A stretch of DNA of 64,000 nt from an uncultured Eubacteriales bacterium (GCA_905211265.1 CAJMAC010000001.1:62001-126000), one strand, 5' to 3'; positions 34,299 through 44,204 are shown, counted from the first letter of the stretch. Notes: generated from the letters alone by a model not told the origin. Numbers and translations: made by a program.

Positions 34299-35142
34299 TA
34301 ATAGCTACTGCAGCACTAACTCCATCATATGATGCACTAACTAATTGATAAATATCTTTCTTTATTACATCACCCACTGCATACACATTATTAATATTTG
34401 TTTTAAAATGATTATCTACTAATATATAATCATTTTCTTTTTTTAAATTAAATATCTTACTATTAGGAACATACCCAATACATACAAATATACCATCAAC
34501 TATATACTTATTATTAATATTAAATTTATCATCATTGTATGAAATATTTTTTATTTCTTCATTATTAATAACTTTAATATTATTAGTTTCTTTAACTTTT
34601 ATTTGTTCTTTTTGTTCTGCTCTTAAATGATTACTTCTATTTAAAATAATAACACTATTTACAATATTAGATAAGTATAAAGCTTCTTCAAAAGCAACAT
34701 CTCCCCCACCAATAACCATAACATCTTTATTCTTATATAAATTACCATCACATAAAGCGCAATAACTTACACCCTTACCTACATAATCATTTAATATATC
34801 TAATTTTCTAGGACTTCTACCAGTAGCAATAACTAAATATTTATATTCAATATTACTATTACTAGTATTAACTATATTTTTATTAAAATCAACACTAGTT
34901 ACTTCTTCATATAAATACTCTATACCCAAATTATTTACTTGATTATATAAATTATATGCTAAACTAGGTCCATCAATACTAGTATATCCTGGATAATTTT
35001 CAATAATACTACTTCTATTTAATTGACCTCCAACTACATTAGATTCAATCATTAATACACTCTTATTACTTCTTTTTAAATATATTGAAGCACTAATTCC
35101 TGCTATTCCAGAACCTATTATAATAACATCATACTTTTTCAT
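34279..35142 (-). CDS. trxB: Thioredoxin reductase-like flavoprotein
   Basis: This protein has 287 residues from the ATG behind AAAGGTGAT. The FAD motif is IIGSGIAG (8-15), the redox pair is YCALCDG (C128, C131), and the second nucleotide site reads VIGGGDVAFEEA. The HRRxxxR motif that gives TrxB its NADPH preference is replaced by LNRSNHLRA, so cofactor use may differ. It probably reduces thioredoxin or a related protein. It overlaps the end of lgt by 14 bases, so the two are co-transcribed. Confidence 0.85.
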   Translation of the reverse strand: MKKYDVIIIGSGIAGISASIYLKRSNKSVLMIESNVVGGQLNRSSIIENYPGYTSIDGPSLAYNLYNQVNNLGIEYLYEEVTSVDFNKNIVNTSNSNIEYKYLVIATGRSPRKLDILNDYVGKGVSYCALCDGNLYKNKDVMVIGGGDVAFEEALYLSNIVNSVIILNRSNHLRAEQKEQIKVKETNNIKVINNEEIKNISYNDDKFNINNKYIVDGIFVCIGYVPNSKIFNLKKENDYILVDNHFKTNINNVYAVGDVIKKDIYQLVSASYDGVSAAVAIINKDQK

Positions 35143-35914
35143 TGTTATCACCTTTCTTTTCTAGTATTACTATACCTACTATTCCTATAATTATTAAAAT
35201 AATTGCTACTATTTGACTAACTCTAAAATTAAATATATATAAACTATCAGTTCTAAGTCCTTCGATAAAGAATCTACCTAATGAATATAATATAAAATAT
35301 AAGCAAACAATAATACCTTCTTTTTTATATTTCAATTTATTTCTAACTATTATTAAAATAATAAATACAATAAAGCACCAAATAGATTCAAATAAAAATG
35401 TAGGAATATAATAATTACCATTTATATACATACCTTTAATTATAAAATCAGGTATATGTAAACTTTTTAAATATGATAAACTAGTAACTACACCATGAGC
35501 TTCACCATTAAAATAGTTTCCCCATCTACCAATTGCTTGACCCAATACTAAACAAGGAGTTAATATATCTAAAGTAAGTAAAATACTTTGTTTTTTCTTT
35601 TTACAGTAATATATTGTAAAAAGTATTCCTGCAATAACTGCACCATATATAGCAAGTCCACCTTCCCATATTTTAAATATATCTATAAAATTATCTTTAA
35701 ATACTGAATAATTAAATATAACATAATATATTCTTGCACCAACAATAGCAACAGGTATTAAATAAAATATCAAGTCAAAAACAAAATCTTTATCTAATTT
35801 TGTTTTAACAACTTCTTTTTTTACAATTAATAATCCAATTAAAATAGATAAAAATATTAAAAATGAATACCAATATATAGTAATTGGACCAATACTAATA
35901 AGTACCCTATCCAT
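35129..35914 (-). CDS. lgt: Prolipoprotein diacylglyceryl transferase
   Basis: This protein has 261 residues with seven or so membrane helices. The family signature GRWGNYFNGEAHG lies near 131-143 and holds catalytic residues. It transfers diacylglycerol from phosphatidylglycerol to the lipobox Cys of prelipoproteins, the first step of lipoprotein maturation. An AGGACAG site precedes the ATG and the gene ends in TGA. Pairing with a thioredoxin reductase gene is common in Bacillota. Confidence 0.95.
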   Translation of the reverse strand: MDRVLISIGPITIYWYSFLIFLSILIGLLIVKKEVVKTKLDKDFVFDLIFYLIPVAIVGARIYYVIFNYSVFKDNFIDIFKIWEGGLAIYGAVIAGILFTIYYCKKKKQSILLTLDILTPCLVLGQAIGRWGNYFNGEAHGVVTSLSYLKSLHIPDFIIKGMYINGNYYIPTFLFESIWCFIVFIILIIVRNKLKYKKEGIIVCLYFILYSLGRFFIEGLRTDSLYIFNFRVSQIVAIILIIIGIVGIVILEKKGDNNEKV

Positions 35915-35916
35915 AG

Positions 35917-36351
35917 TTATTTACTGTCCTTAGTTATTGGTTTAATAATAAATCCATCCATAAACATATTAAAAATACTAATTAATATTGAAGCAAAAAA
36001 CGCTGTAAAAAATCCAGTAATATTAAAATTATTACCCATTATAAAACTAGTTAAATATAAAATAATCATATTAACAATTGGATAAGATAATCCTAAAGTA
36101 ATCGCAGTAAGAGGCATAGTCATAACTACTAATACAGGCTTAATAGTTTTATTTAATATATCTATAATTAATGCTGCAATTACTGCATATAATCCATAAT
36201 ATTTATTATTAATATAAAAATCTTTAAATAACATACTAACTAATATTAATACTAATGCATAACATACTAAACTAATAATAAAATTAACAAACTTATTCTT
36301 TACTAAATTATTTTTAGTACTTTCTTCTTCTACAATAATCATTTTTTTCAT
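35917..36351 (-). CDS. Four-TM PF04020 (YvlD/phage holin 4-2) family membrane protein
   Basis: This protein has 144 residues and four membrane helices. The family core is ALIIDILNKTIKPVLVVMTM then PLTAITLGLSYPIVNMIILY, with a closing FNMFMDGFI. The family name comes from phage holins, but chromosomal members such as YvlD are linked with envelope stress, not lysis. AAGGTGATT precedes the ATG. It ends two bases before lgt starts, so it heads the lgt-trxB operon. Confidence 0.85.
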   Translation of the reverse strand: MKKMIIVEEESTKNNLVKNKFVNFIISLVCYALVLILVSMLFKDFYINNKYYGLYAVIAALIIDILNKTIKPVLVVMTMPLTAITLGLSYPIVNMIILYLTSFIMGNNFNITGFFTAFFASILISIFNMFMDGFIIKPITKDSK

Positions 36352-36425
36352 TCATAATCACCTTCATATATATTGTACCATAAAAAAAGAAAATTTTACC
36401 ATTAAGATAATATTTTCTCTATATT

Positions 36426-38657
36426 TTAATTTAATCTTCTTCTGATATCACTAATTAATTTAGTTACTTCTTCCTCATTTTCATCTAATAAATCTACTCT
36501 ATAATTATATATATGTAAATTCTTATATCTTTCTATATCAAGTATTCTATCAATATTCTTATAATGCATAATACTAGTAATACAATTATTATGTAATATT
36601 CTATACATTCTATCTTTATTATCTTTTAAATAATATTTATTATTATCATTCTTACAAATATTACAATGATTCATATTTAATTTTAAAGGACAATACTTAG
36701 TAATCATTAATTCTACTTTACCATAAATATATACTTCAACATTATAAACTTTCTTCATAATATCTTTTATTTGCTCATAAGTTAACTCAACAGATAAAGT
36801 AATTAAATTAACTTTAAATTTATTTAATAATTCAATAGATTTAGTATTACAAACATTTAAAGTATAATCAGTATTAACATTATTATTTAAACTATATTTA
36901 TTTATACTACCAAGTTCACTTGCTAAAATATTACCATTCTTAATATCTACAAATTTATTCATAATTCTTGGAGTCTTATAATAAATATTTGCTACTTCCT
37001 TATATTTATTATATAGTTCTTTATCTGTAGTATATATATTATCTACATCATTTAACATACAAGTAATTAATTGTTCTTTATTTCTTACAAGTACATTAAT
37101 ATTATATTTCTTTTCTACTTCCTTTATTTTTATAATCTCATTATGCGTATCAATCATTAGTCTTTTATTAAATTTATTTATTCTCTTTTCATCTAAAGCA
37201 CTTAACATATTTCTTCTTATATCATTTAACTTACTAATAGGAATAAATATATCTTGATTATAATTAATATTTATATTATTTACTTTATATATTGTATCTC
37301 CTAATTTAGATAAACTTGTTTTAATATTATCTATACTTGTCGGAGTATTTTTAGCGTCTTCCACTTCATTAATAGTATCTACCATATTACCATCAATATC
37401 TATTATAGAAATAGCAATAGTATTATTACTAACTAAAACACTTATATCTATACCTATCTTCTTTTCGTCATATTTCTTTAAACTATCTATTAATTTCTTA
37501 TCAATAGTTTTAAGAACAGTATCTCCAATATGTACTTTATTAACTTTATTATCTACAATTGCTATCTTACCTTTAAATACACTATTAGTAAGCATCATAT
37601 TTTCATTATATAGCATATTTACCATCATACCAGTATCAGGTTCCTTAAATCTAATGCCATCTTCCTGATTTAAAGTTTCAGTTAATTTAATATATATTTT
37701 ATCCTTTAATACATTTATAACGCTACCTATAACAATCCCTTGATGATTTGGAGTCTTAATATTCATAATTTCATTTGATTCAAATAAATAACCATTAGTA
37801 AATTCTCTATTAAATAATAATTTTAAATTTCTTATTTCTTCATCAGTTACAATCATTTCTTCTTTATTATAATATGCATCAATTAACTTACGATATAATT
37901 TAGTAACATAACCAACATACTCTGGACTTTTCATTCTACCTTCAATTTTAAAACTAGTAATTCCAGATTCTAATAAATCTTTTAAATTAAATAAAGTATT
38001 AAGTTCTCTTGTACTAAGTAAATAATCACCTTTAGTGTCTATTTCTTTACCATTTTGATATAAAGTATAAGGTAATCTACAACATTGAGTACATTCACCA
38101 CGATTACCACTTCTTCCACCATTTAAACTACTAAATAAACAGCATCCAGAATAACTAACACATAGTGCTCCATGAACAAAAACTTCCTTTTCTAATATAT
38201 CAGGTAATTTCTTAATATCTTCCAAAGACATTTCTCTATCTAATACTATTCTAGATACCCCAAGTGATTTTAAAAATTTAATACCTTCCTCATTATGATT
38301 ATGACATTGTGTTGAAGCATGTACTTCAATATTAGGAAACTTTTCTTTTACTACTTTAATCATACCAATATCCTGCATAATAAGTGCATCAACATTAATT
38401 TTATGCAAATAAAAAATATACTCTAAAAAATCTTTAACTTCATTTTCAAAAATTATTGTATTAACAGTAACATAAACTTTTACTCCATATAAATGTGCAT
38501 ATCTAATTGCTTCCTTTAATTCATCATTAGAAAAATTACTAGAATATTTTCTTGCACCATAATTCTTACCACCTAAATATACTGCATCACAACCATTATG
38601 AATTGCTTGATAAAGTGTAGCCATATTACCTACTGGACTTAATAATTCTACTCTCAC
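36426..38657 (-). CDS. Peptidase U32 family protein with DUF3656-type C terminus
   Basis: This protein has 743 residues from the GTG behind AAGGGA. An upstream in-frame ATG lies inside the promoter. The N-terminal U32 domain has VELLSPVGNM and CDAVYLGG, then the Cys-rich signature GALCVSYSGCCLFSS and NRGECTQCCRLPY, and FKIEGRMKSPEYV. The C-terminal half has further Cys clusters (YCPLKLNMNHCNIC). Long U32 proteins of this type resemble RlhA, which works with Fe-S chemistry in 23S rRNA hydroxylation; others are annotated collagenase-like. Which applies here is undecided. Confidence 0.88.
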   Translation of the reverse strand: MRVELLSPVGNMATLYQAIHNGCDAVYLGGKNYGARKYSSNFSNDELKEAIRYAHLYGVKVYVTVNTIIFENEVKDFLEYIFYLHKINVDALIMQDIGMIKVVKEKFPNIEVHASTQCHNHNEEGIKFLKSLGVSRIVLDREMSLEDIKKLPDILEKEVFVHGALCVSYSGCCLFSSLNGGRSGNRGECTQCCRLPYTLYQNGKEIDTKGDYLLSTRELNTLFNLKDLLESGITSFKIEGRMKSPEYVGYVTKLYRKLIDAYYNKEEMIVTDEEIRNLKLLFNREFTNGYLFESNEIMNIKTPNHQGIVIGSVINVLKDKIYIKLTETLNQEDGIRFKEPDTGMMVNMLYNENMMLTNSVFKGKIAIVDNKVNKVHIGDTVLKTIDKKLIDSLKKYDEKKIGIDISVLVSNNTIAISIIDIDGNMVDTINEVEDAKNTPTSIDNIKTSLSKLGDTIYKVNNININYNQDIFIPISKLNDIRRNMLSALDEKRINKFNKRLMIDTHNEIIKIKEVEKKYNINVLVRNKEQLITCMLNDVDNIYTTDKELYNKYKEVANIYYKTPRIMNKFVDIKNGNILASELGSINKYSLNNNVNTDYTLNVCNTKSIELLNKFKVNLITLSVELTYEQIKDIMKKVYNVEVYIYGKVELMITKYCPLKLNMNHCNICKNDNNKYYLKDNKDRMYRILHNNCITSIMHYKNIDRILDIERYKNLHIYNYRVDLLDENEEEVTKLISDIRRRLN

Positions 38658-38671
38658 ACTTACACTTCCCT

Positions 38672-38700
38672 TGTATATATATGATAACATATTTTGTAAA
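38672..38700 (-). promoter_or_regulatory. Promoter of the U32 peptidase gene
   Basis: TTTACA (38695-38700) and TATACA (38672-38677) on the minus strand, 17 bp apart. The predicted start of transcription is downstream of the first ATG, which supports the GTG start. Confidence 0.55.
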
Positions 38701-38701
38701 T

Positions 38702-38729
38702 AAAAAAAAGAAGTAATTTTCTACTTCTT
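38702..38729 (-). terminator. Intrinsic terminator after murE
   Basis: AAGAAGTA and TACTTCTT pair around a six-base loop and a run of eight T follows on the minus strand. Confidence 0.8.
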
Positions 38730-38765
38730 AACAATTTTATTATTAAATACTTATATTATAAGGTT

Positions 38766-40121
38766 TTATTTATTTATATTTTTTATTACTTCCTCATAAT
38801 CAGATAAATGAATTTTAGTTCTACCTATTATTTGATAATCTTCATGACCTTTACCTAAAATAAGTAGACAATCATTATCTTTTAACATACTAATTCCTTT
38901 TTTTATAGCGTCTTTTCTATCATAAATAACTTCATAGTTATCAGTAGTTATACCTTCTAAAATATCTTTCATTATAAGTTTTTCATCTTCTGTACGAGGA
39001 TTATCATTTGTTAAAATAACATAATCACTTAAACTAGTAGCAATATTACCCATAATAGGTCTTTTCATAGGATCTCTATCTCCTCCACAACCTATTATTG
39101 TAATTATCTTACCCTTAGTAACTTCACGAAATAATGGAATAATTTTACTTACAGCATCTGGTTTATGAGCATAGTCTATTACTGCAATGGAAGTACCTAC
39201 TTTAATAATTTGTGCTCTACCTACTGGAGCATGTATACTATCAGTTACATTAATAATATCATTAACACTAATACCTAAATTATTAATTAATGCTAAACTT
39301 GTTAAATAATTATATACATTAAATTTTCCAATTAAGTTAGTTCTTACTTCATAACTATCATTATTAACATTAAATAATATATCAGTATGAGTATTTTCCA
39401 TATGAAATTCTTTTATTTTATAGTTAGAACCATTTATTCCTAAACTTAAACTTTTATCACAAATAAAATATTTAGAATATTCATCATCAACATTAACTAT
39501 TATCTTACCATTATCCTTTAAATAATTAATTATTTTTACTTTACATTTACAATATTCTTCCATAGTCTTATGATAATCTAAATGATCTTGACTTAAATTA
39601 GTAAAAGCACATACATCAAATTTTAACCCTTTAATTCTCTCTTCTGCTAAAGAATGACTACTTACTTCCATAACTATTACTTTGCAACCTTTTTCTTTGG
39701 CAGTAAGTAATAAATTATATAATTCTAAAATATCTGGTGTAGTATTAGATAACTCAACTACATCATTATCAATATAACATCCAATTGTACCAATATAACA
39801 AGTTTTAATACCTAATTTATTTAATATTTGATAAGTTAAAAAACAAGTTGTAGTCTTACCACTAGTACCAGTTACTCCGATTAATTTTAAATCTTCAAAT
39901 TCCTTACTATAATTATTAACTAAATAATTCTTTAAATACTCATGAGTATCACTTACATTAATTGTATCAACATCATATTTACCATGTTCACAAATTATCT
40001 TTTCTGCACCATTTTTAATCGCAGAATCAATAAAATCATGTCCATCAACAGTATTACCTTTTAAAGCAATAAATGTATCTCCCTTAACAACTTTTCTTGA
40101 ATCAGTTTTAATATTTAACAT
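38766..40121 (-). CDS. murE: UDP-MurNAc-tripeptide synthetase, meso-DAP type
   Basis: This protein has 451 residues. The N-terminal domain (IKTDSRKVVKGDTFIALKG) binds UDP-MurNAc-dipeptide, the central domain has the P-loop GVTGTSGKTTT (about 99-109) and EVSSHSL. The C-terminal domain has LTNDNPRTED, whose DNPR motif selects meso-diaminopimelate over lysine. It adds the third residue of the peptidoglycan stem, so this organism builds a DAP-type wall. AAGGAGGAA precedes the ATG. It stands apart from other mur genes. Confidence 0.95.
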   Translation of the reverse strand: MLNIKTDSRKVVKGDTFIALKGNTVDGHDFIDSAIKNGAEKIICEHGKYDVDTINVSDTHEYLKNYLVNNYSKEFEDLKLIGVTGTSGKTTTCFLTYQILNKLGIKTCYIGTIGCYIDNDVVELSNTTPDILELYNLLLTAKEKGCKVIVMEVSSHSLAEERIKGLKFDVCAFTNLSQDHLDYHKTMEEYCKCKVKIINYLKDNGKIIVNVDDEYSKYFICDKSLSLGINGSNYKIKEFHMENTHTDILFNVNNDSYEVRTNLIGKFNVYNYLTSLALINNLGISVNDIINVTDSIHAPVGRAQIIKVGTSIAVIDYAHKPDAVSKIIPLFREVTKGKIITIIGCGGDRDPMKRPIMGNIATSLSDYVILTNDNPRTEDEKLIMKDILEGITTDNYEVIYDRKDAIKKGISMLKDNDCLLILGKGHEDYQIIGRTKIHLSDYEEVIKNINK

Positions 40122-40136
40122 TATTCCTCCTTATAA

Positions 40137-40166
40137 TTTTAAAAAATAAGGAAATACTTCCTTATT
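40137..40166 (-). terminator. Intrinsic terminator of the rubrerythrin gene
   Basis: AATAAGGAA and TTCCTTATT pair around a four-base loop, followed by a T-rich run on the minus strand. Confidence 0.8.
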
Positions 40167-40704
40167 AATAATTATCTGCTTTTCTTTCAAAGAAAGATTT
40201 TTTATGATTACAAATAGGACATACTTCAGGTGCTTTTTTACCAATAACAACATGACCACAATTTCTACAAATCCAAATTGTATCATTATCACTAGAAAAT
40301 ACTACTTCATCATTAATATTCTTTAATAATTTTCTGTATCTTTCTTCATGTTCTTTTTCTATTTTAGCAACACCTTCGAATAGATTAGCTATTTTTGTAA
40401 ATCCTTCTTCTCTTGCTACTTCTGCAAATTCTTTATACATATCAGTCCATTCATAATTTTCACCTTCTGCAGCAGCTTCTAAATTATGAATAGTATCGGA
40501 TATTTCACCACCATTCAATAATTTAAACCATATTTTAGCATGTTCTTTTTCATTATTCGCAGTTTCTTCAAAAATTGCAGCTATTTGTTCATAACCATCT
40601 TTTCTAGCTTTACTAGCAAAATATGTATATTTATTTCTTGCTTGACTTTCTCCTGCAAAAGCAGTCATTAAATTTTGTTCAGTTTTACTTCCTTTTAATT
40701 CCAT
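40165..40704 (-). CDS. rbr: Rubrerythrin
   Basis: This protein has 179 residues. The N-terminal four-helix ferritin-like domain has the di-iron pairs ([38 protein letters not shown]). The C-terminal rubredoxin domain holds one iron with CRNCGH and CPICNH. It reduces hydrogen peroxide to water and marks an anaerobic lifestyle. GGAGGTAAAATT precedes the ATG; TGA-TATAAT just upstream is an extended -10 box (40723-40728). Confidence 0.96.
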   Translation of the reverse strand: MELKGSKTEQNLMTAFAGESQARNKYTYFASKARKDGYEQIAAIFEETANNEKEHAKIWFKLLNGGEISDTIHNLEAAAEGENYEWTDMYKEFAEVAREEGFTKIANLFEGVAKIEKEHEERYRKLLKNINDEVVFSSDNDTIWICRNCGHVVIGKKAPEVCPICNHKKSFFERKADNY

Positions 40705-40767
40705 AATTTTACCTCCAATTAAATTATATCATAAACTATATTTAATTTCATTCTTTTTACAAATACT

Positions 40768-41976
40768 TTACAAATTATTTATATGATAATTATATATTAA
40801 ATTAGATATATCATTAACAATATCCCGATAATTACCTAATCCATGCGTAGTTAATACAATAAGAATATATGGTTCTTTATCAAATATTATTCCACAATCA
40901 TGATAAATACTATCCCAATAACCATATTTATGCATAACAACATTATCATTTATTTTTAAAGAATTAAAATAATCATTTATAAAATAAGATTTCATCTCAT
41001 TATACTTATTATCTTTAACCATACTATATAATTTTTTAAATATAACCATTTGATCCATTACATTAGTCATACCAAAATCATCCGGACCAGAAAGAGTATA
41101 TTTAGTGCCTAAACTATATCCATAATTTCTTAAATTATCCATTCCTACACTATATAACAAATTAAAATATGAATCATTATTACTAACACTAATCATTTTT
41201 TCCATATCATATCTATTACTATCATTAACTAAATTATTTTCATACATATAAATAGATAATAAACTTTTAATTAAACTAGCACCATAATATATTTTATTTT
41301 CTTTATAATAAAAACTATTACCATTAACTAAATTATAATATCCAATACTAACATTATACCCTTTATCATTTATATATTTAACTATTTCATTATTATTATC
41401 ATCGTAGCCTTCATCTGTAACAAAAGTATTAACTACCCTATTTATTACATTAACATTTCTTGAAGTACTACTCATATTACCAGAACTATCCACTACACTA
41501 TATACTAAATTATATTCTCCAACTTTACTTGTATCAACATTATCAGTAATTACTACTTTATTACTTATATCACCATCATAATTATCTATGACAGTTACTC
41601 CAAGTTCTTTATATACATCATTAACATATAAAGTAATATCTTTTTCACCATTTAAAGTTATCATAGGTTTTTCATTATCTACAACCTTAACTTTTCTAAC
41701 TAAATTATATTCTTTATTTAAATAATTCAAATTATAATTAATATTATATTCACCAAGTACACTTACATCTAAATCAGTAGTAACTTCTACTTTATCACTT
41801 AAATTATGATTAAACACATTTGCCTCAAAACCAGATTCAAAATATAACTGTCCATAATTAATTAATAAAGTATCTTCCCCATTTAAAGCAAAACTAACCT
41901 TAGTATTAAACAAAGTTATGATTATAATTAAAATTAAACTAATTAATAATATAGATAATTTAACATACCACTTCAT
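40768..41976 (-). CDS. Membrane-anchored serine hydrolase (beta-lactamase fold) with Ig-like domains
   Basis: This protein has 402 residues. An N-terminal membrane helix (5-30) leads to two DUF5011/HYR-like Ig domains (about 34-100 and 102-178, both close to the ones in the VanY-like protein). The C-terminal domain has SLIK (S234, K237) in SxxK position and SNN (S265-N267) in SxN position; the third motif is less clear (HKYG). It is thus a penicillin-recognising serine hydrolase, likely acting on peptidoglycan outside the cell; class A beta-lactamase activity is possible but not shown. It follows the YgjV-like gene by two bases. Confidence 0.8.
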   Translation of the reverse strand: MKWYVKLSILLISLILIIIITLFNTKVSFALNGEDTLLINYGQLYFESGFEANVFNHNLSDKVEVTTDLDVSVLGEYNINYNLNYLNKEYNLVRKVKVVDNEKPMITLNGEKDITLYVNDVYKELGVTVIDNYDGDISNKVVITDNVDTSKVGEYNLVYSVVDSSGNMSSTSRNVNVINRVVNTFVTDEGYDDNNNEIVKYINDKGYNVSIGYYNLVNGNSFYYKENKIYYGASLIKSLLSIYMYENNLVNDSNRYDMEKMISVSNNDSYFNLLYSVGMDNLRNYGYSLGTKYTLSGPDDFGMTNVMDQMVIFKKLYSMVKDNKYNEMKSYFINDYFNSLKINDNVVMHKYGYWDSIYHDCGIIFDKEPYILIVLTTHGLGNYRDIVNDISNLIYNYHINNL

Positions 41977-41978
41977 AA

Positions 41979-43031
41979 TTACTCCTTCAAATATTTATTT
42001 AACCTACTTCCCTCCATAGTATAAATATTATTATCTTCTTCAAGTGTTTTCTCTAAAAGAAACTTACTATAATTCAAAATATCTTCCTCAAATTTCGAAG
42101 CACTTACACATAATAATCCATTAATTTTATAACCATATTTTTCTTTCTTTAATAAATATTTTTTAATAACATCACTAACTAATTTAATAGTCTTATCATT
42201 CTTATAACTATTCTTTATACAAATTGAATTAATATTTATATAATTACCTACTTTTTTACTAAATCTTTTTATATCTTTAATATCAATATCAATGTATTCT
42301 TTATTCTTAGTTATTTCATCAAACTTATCAAAAGGTATCCTAATAAAATTAATATATCCAATTAATTCATCATCATCATAAATAAAAATATAATCAGTTT
42401 TATTATTTTTAATTATTTCACCCTCCTTAGAAATAGACCAAATATACTCATCATCATAATTATTTTTATCTAATTTATTAAATATTTTAAGCATATTATT
42501 AGTAATACTAAACCCCTTTTCTATTCTTAAATTATCACTCTTTAAATAAATACTATAACAGTTAAGTAAAAATAAAGTATTAGATATAATTATAAAAGAT
42601 TCCGCAACAACAGTACCATAACTACCATAAGATAAATCATAAATAATCCATAAAGAATAAGTAATAATACTATATAAAACAACTTTATTACCTTTATTAG
42701 TTAATGCATATCCATCACAAAGTGAAGCAAATATACAAAATAAAGATAATACACTACCATTATAAGTCACAATTGCTATAATCAAATATACAATTATACT
42801 AATATAAAATATTTTCTTAGGTTCTTTAACTTTTAAATATAAATAATCCCTAATTATTTCAAATATAACTACTAGTAATCCACTAAAAGCTCCTAATATA
42901 GTATAATTTAAAGCAAAAAATATACATGCAGTTATTTGTAAATATAATAATTTCTTACTACCACTTTTCCAATAACTAATAATTAAAATAAACCATGCTA
43001 TTATACCAAGTAGTTGAGCTATATAATACAT
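41979..43031 (-). CDS. YgjV-like membrane protein fused to a GNAT-like domain
   Basis: This protein has 350 residues. The N-terminal ~165 residues have six or so membrane helices in the YgjV pattern (IAQLLGIIAWFILIISYW, LYLQITACIFFALNYTILGA). From about 170 on the protein is soluble, with a strand pair resembling a GNAT acetyltransferase core (YIFIYDDDELIGYINFIRI and a later 'INSICIKNSYKND' strand-helix). The pairing is unusual. Catalytic residues cannot be confirmed. It heads a pair with the serine hydrolase gene, and diverges from lysR. Confidence 0.6.
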   Translation of the reverse strand: MYYIAQLLGIIAWFILIISYWKSGSKKLLYLQITACIFFALNYTILGAFSGLLVVIFEIIRDYLYLKVKEPKKIFYISIIVYLIIAIVTYNGSVLSLFCIFASLCDGYALTNKGNKVVLYSIITYSLWIIYDLSYGSYGTVVAESFIIISNTLFLLNCYSIYLKSDNLRIEKGFSITNNMLKIFNKLDKNNYDDEYIWSISKEGEIIKNNKTDYIFIYDDDELIGYINFIRIPFDKFDEITKNKEYIDIDIKDIKRFSKKVGNYININSICIKNSYKNDKTIKLVSDVIKKYLLKKEKYGYKINGLLCVSASKFEEDILNYSKFLLEKTLEEDNNIYTMEGSRLNKYLKE

Positions 43032-43147
43032 CTTGTATCACTATCCTATCAATTATATTTTATCAAAAAATAAAGAAAAAATCTATACTAAAATTATATT
43101 TATTAATAACTATAAATTATAAATTAAATATTAATATTATAAAAAAC

Positions 43148-43175
43148 TTGTAATTTAGTAAAAAAATGGTATAAT
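43148..43175 (+). promoter_or_regulatory. Promoter of the lysR gene
   Basis: TTGTAA (43148-43153) and TATAAT (43170-43175) are 16 bp apart, with TGG before the -10 box. Confidence 0.7.
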
Positions 43176-43202
43176 AAGAAACACTTAAAAAGGAGAAAAG
43201 TT

Positions 43203-44108
43203 ATGTATAAAAGTAATATTAATTTAAATCTATATAAAACTTTTTATGATGTTGCTAAAAATGGAAGTATATCAAAAGCAGCACAATATAGTTATACTTC
43301 ACAACCTGCAATAAGTAAATCTATAAAAAGATTGGAAGAAGAATTGGAAGTTCAACTATTTTATAGAAACTTAAATGGTGTTGAATTAACTGAAAAAGGA
43401 AAAGAATTATTATACTATGTAGAAAAATCTTACAATAATCTCTTAACTGCTAAAAAAATAATGTTAGAGACAGATGCATTAGAAAGAGGAAACTTATCAA
43501 TAGGTATGCCATCAAATATAGGTTCATTCTTTTTGTTTGATAAAATAATTGATTTTCACAAAAAATATCCAAAAATTGAAATAACAATAATTACTGGTTC
43601 AACATCTAAATTATTAAGTTTACTTAATTCACATAAAGTTGATTTCGTTATTGATACATCACCAATTGAAATTGAATTAGATAATGATGTTAAAATTGCT
43701 AAATTAGCAGAAGTACAATATTGTTTTGTTACCAAAAAAAACTTAAATAAAAATTATAAAAATATAACAAAACTTAAAGATTTAGAAAACGAACAATTAA
43801 TACTACCAATACCAGGTACTGCCAATAGAAATGACTTAGATAAATTACTTATAAAAAACGAAGTAAAATTTAAAGATATTTTAAATATACACACAAGTGA
43901 AATGATAATTTCAGCAATAAAAAAAGGATTAGGAATAGGATATCTTATTTATAATCTTGTAGAAAATGACATTGAAAAAAATGATTTAGAAGTACTAAAC
44001 ATTAAAGAAAAATTACCAACAGTAGAAATAAACATTTTATATGATAAAGAACTATTAACAACAACATCAAAAAAATTTATTAAAGATTACATAGAATATA
44101 ATTTCTAG
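43203..44108 (+). CDS. LysR-family transcriptional regulator
   Basis: This protein has 301 residues. The winged-helix DNA-binding domain is at the N terminus (LYKTFYDVAKNGSISKAAQY, then TSQPAISKSIKRLEEEL). The effector-binding domain follows (ERGNLSIGMPSNIGSFFLFD). An AAAGGAGAAAA site precedes the ATG. It is the first plus-strand gene of a three-gene cluster. A terminator separates it from the radical SAM gene, whose promoter it might control; the effector is unknown. Confidence 0.9.
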   Translation: MYKSNINLNLYKTFYDVAKNGSISKAAQYSYTSQPAISKSIKRLEEELEVQLFYRNLNGVELTEKGKELLYYVEKSYNNLLTAKKIMLETDALERGNLSIGMPSNIGSFFLFDKIIDFHKKYPKIEITIITGSTSKLLSLLNSHKVDFVIDTSPIEIELDNDVKIAKLAEVQYCFVTKKNLNKNYKNITKLKDLENEQLILPIPGTANRNDLDKLLIKNEVKFKDILNIHTSEMIISAIKKGLGIGYLIYNLVENDIEKNDLEVLNIKEKLPTVEINILYDKELLTTTSKKFIKDYIEYNF

Positions 44109-44166
44109 TTATATGGTACATATATAACAATTATATACATAACAAATAATAATATAATTTATAAAA

Positions 44167-44200
44167 AAAAGATATTTGTCAAAAAGTATCTTTTATTTTA
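44167..44200 (+). terminator. Intrinsic terminator of lysR, overlapping the next promoter
   Basis: AAAAGATA and TATCTTTT pair around a 12-base loop and run into a T-rich tail. The -35 box of the following promoter lies in the loop. Confidence 0.7.
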
Positions 44201-44204
44201 TAAT
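44176..44204 (+). promoter_or_regulatory. Promoter of the radical SAM-MazG operon, nested in the terminator
   Basis: TTGTCA (44176-44181) and TATAAT (44199-44204) have the ideal 17-bp spacer. The -35 box sits in the hairpin loop and the -10 box in the T-tail. Transcription would start about 15 bases before the ATG. Confidence 0.7.

Noticed and set aside
31840..35142. Use of TGA as tryptophan (Mycoplasma code), which would read through the TGA in infC
   Set aside because: lgt and the gene at 1401 end in TGA at sensible places, Trp is coded by TGG throughout, and reading through TGA in infC stays in the wrong frame for IF-3.
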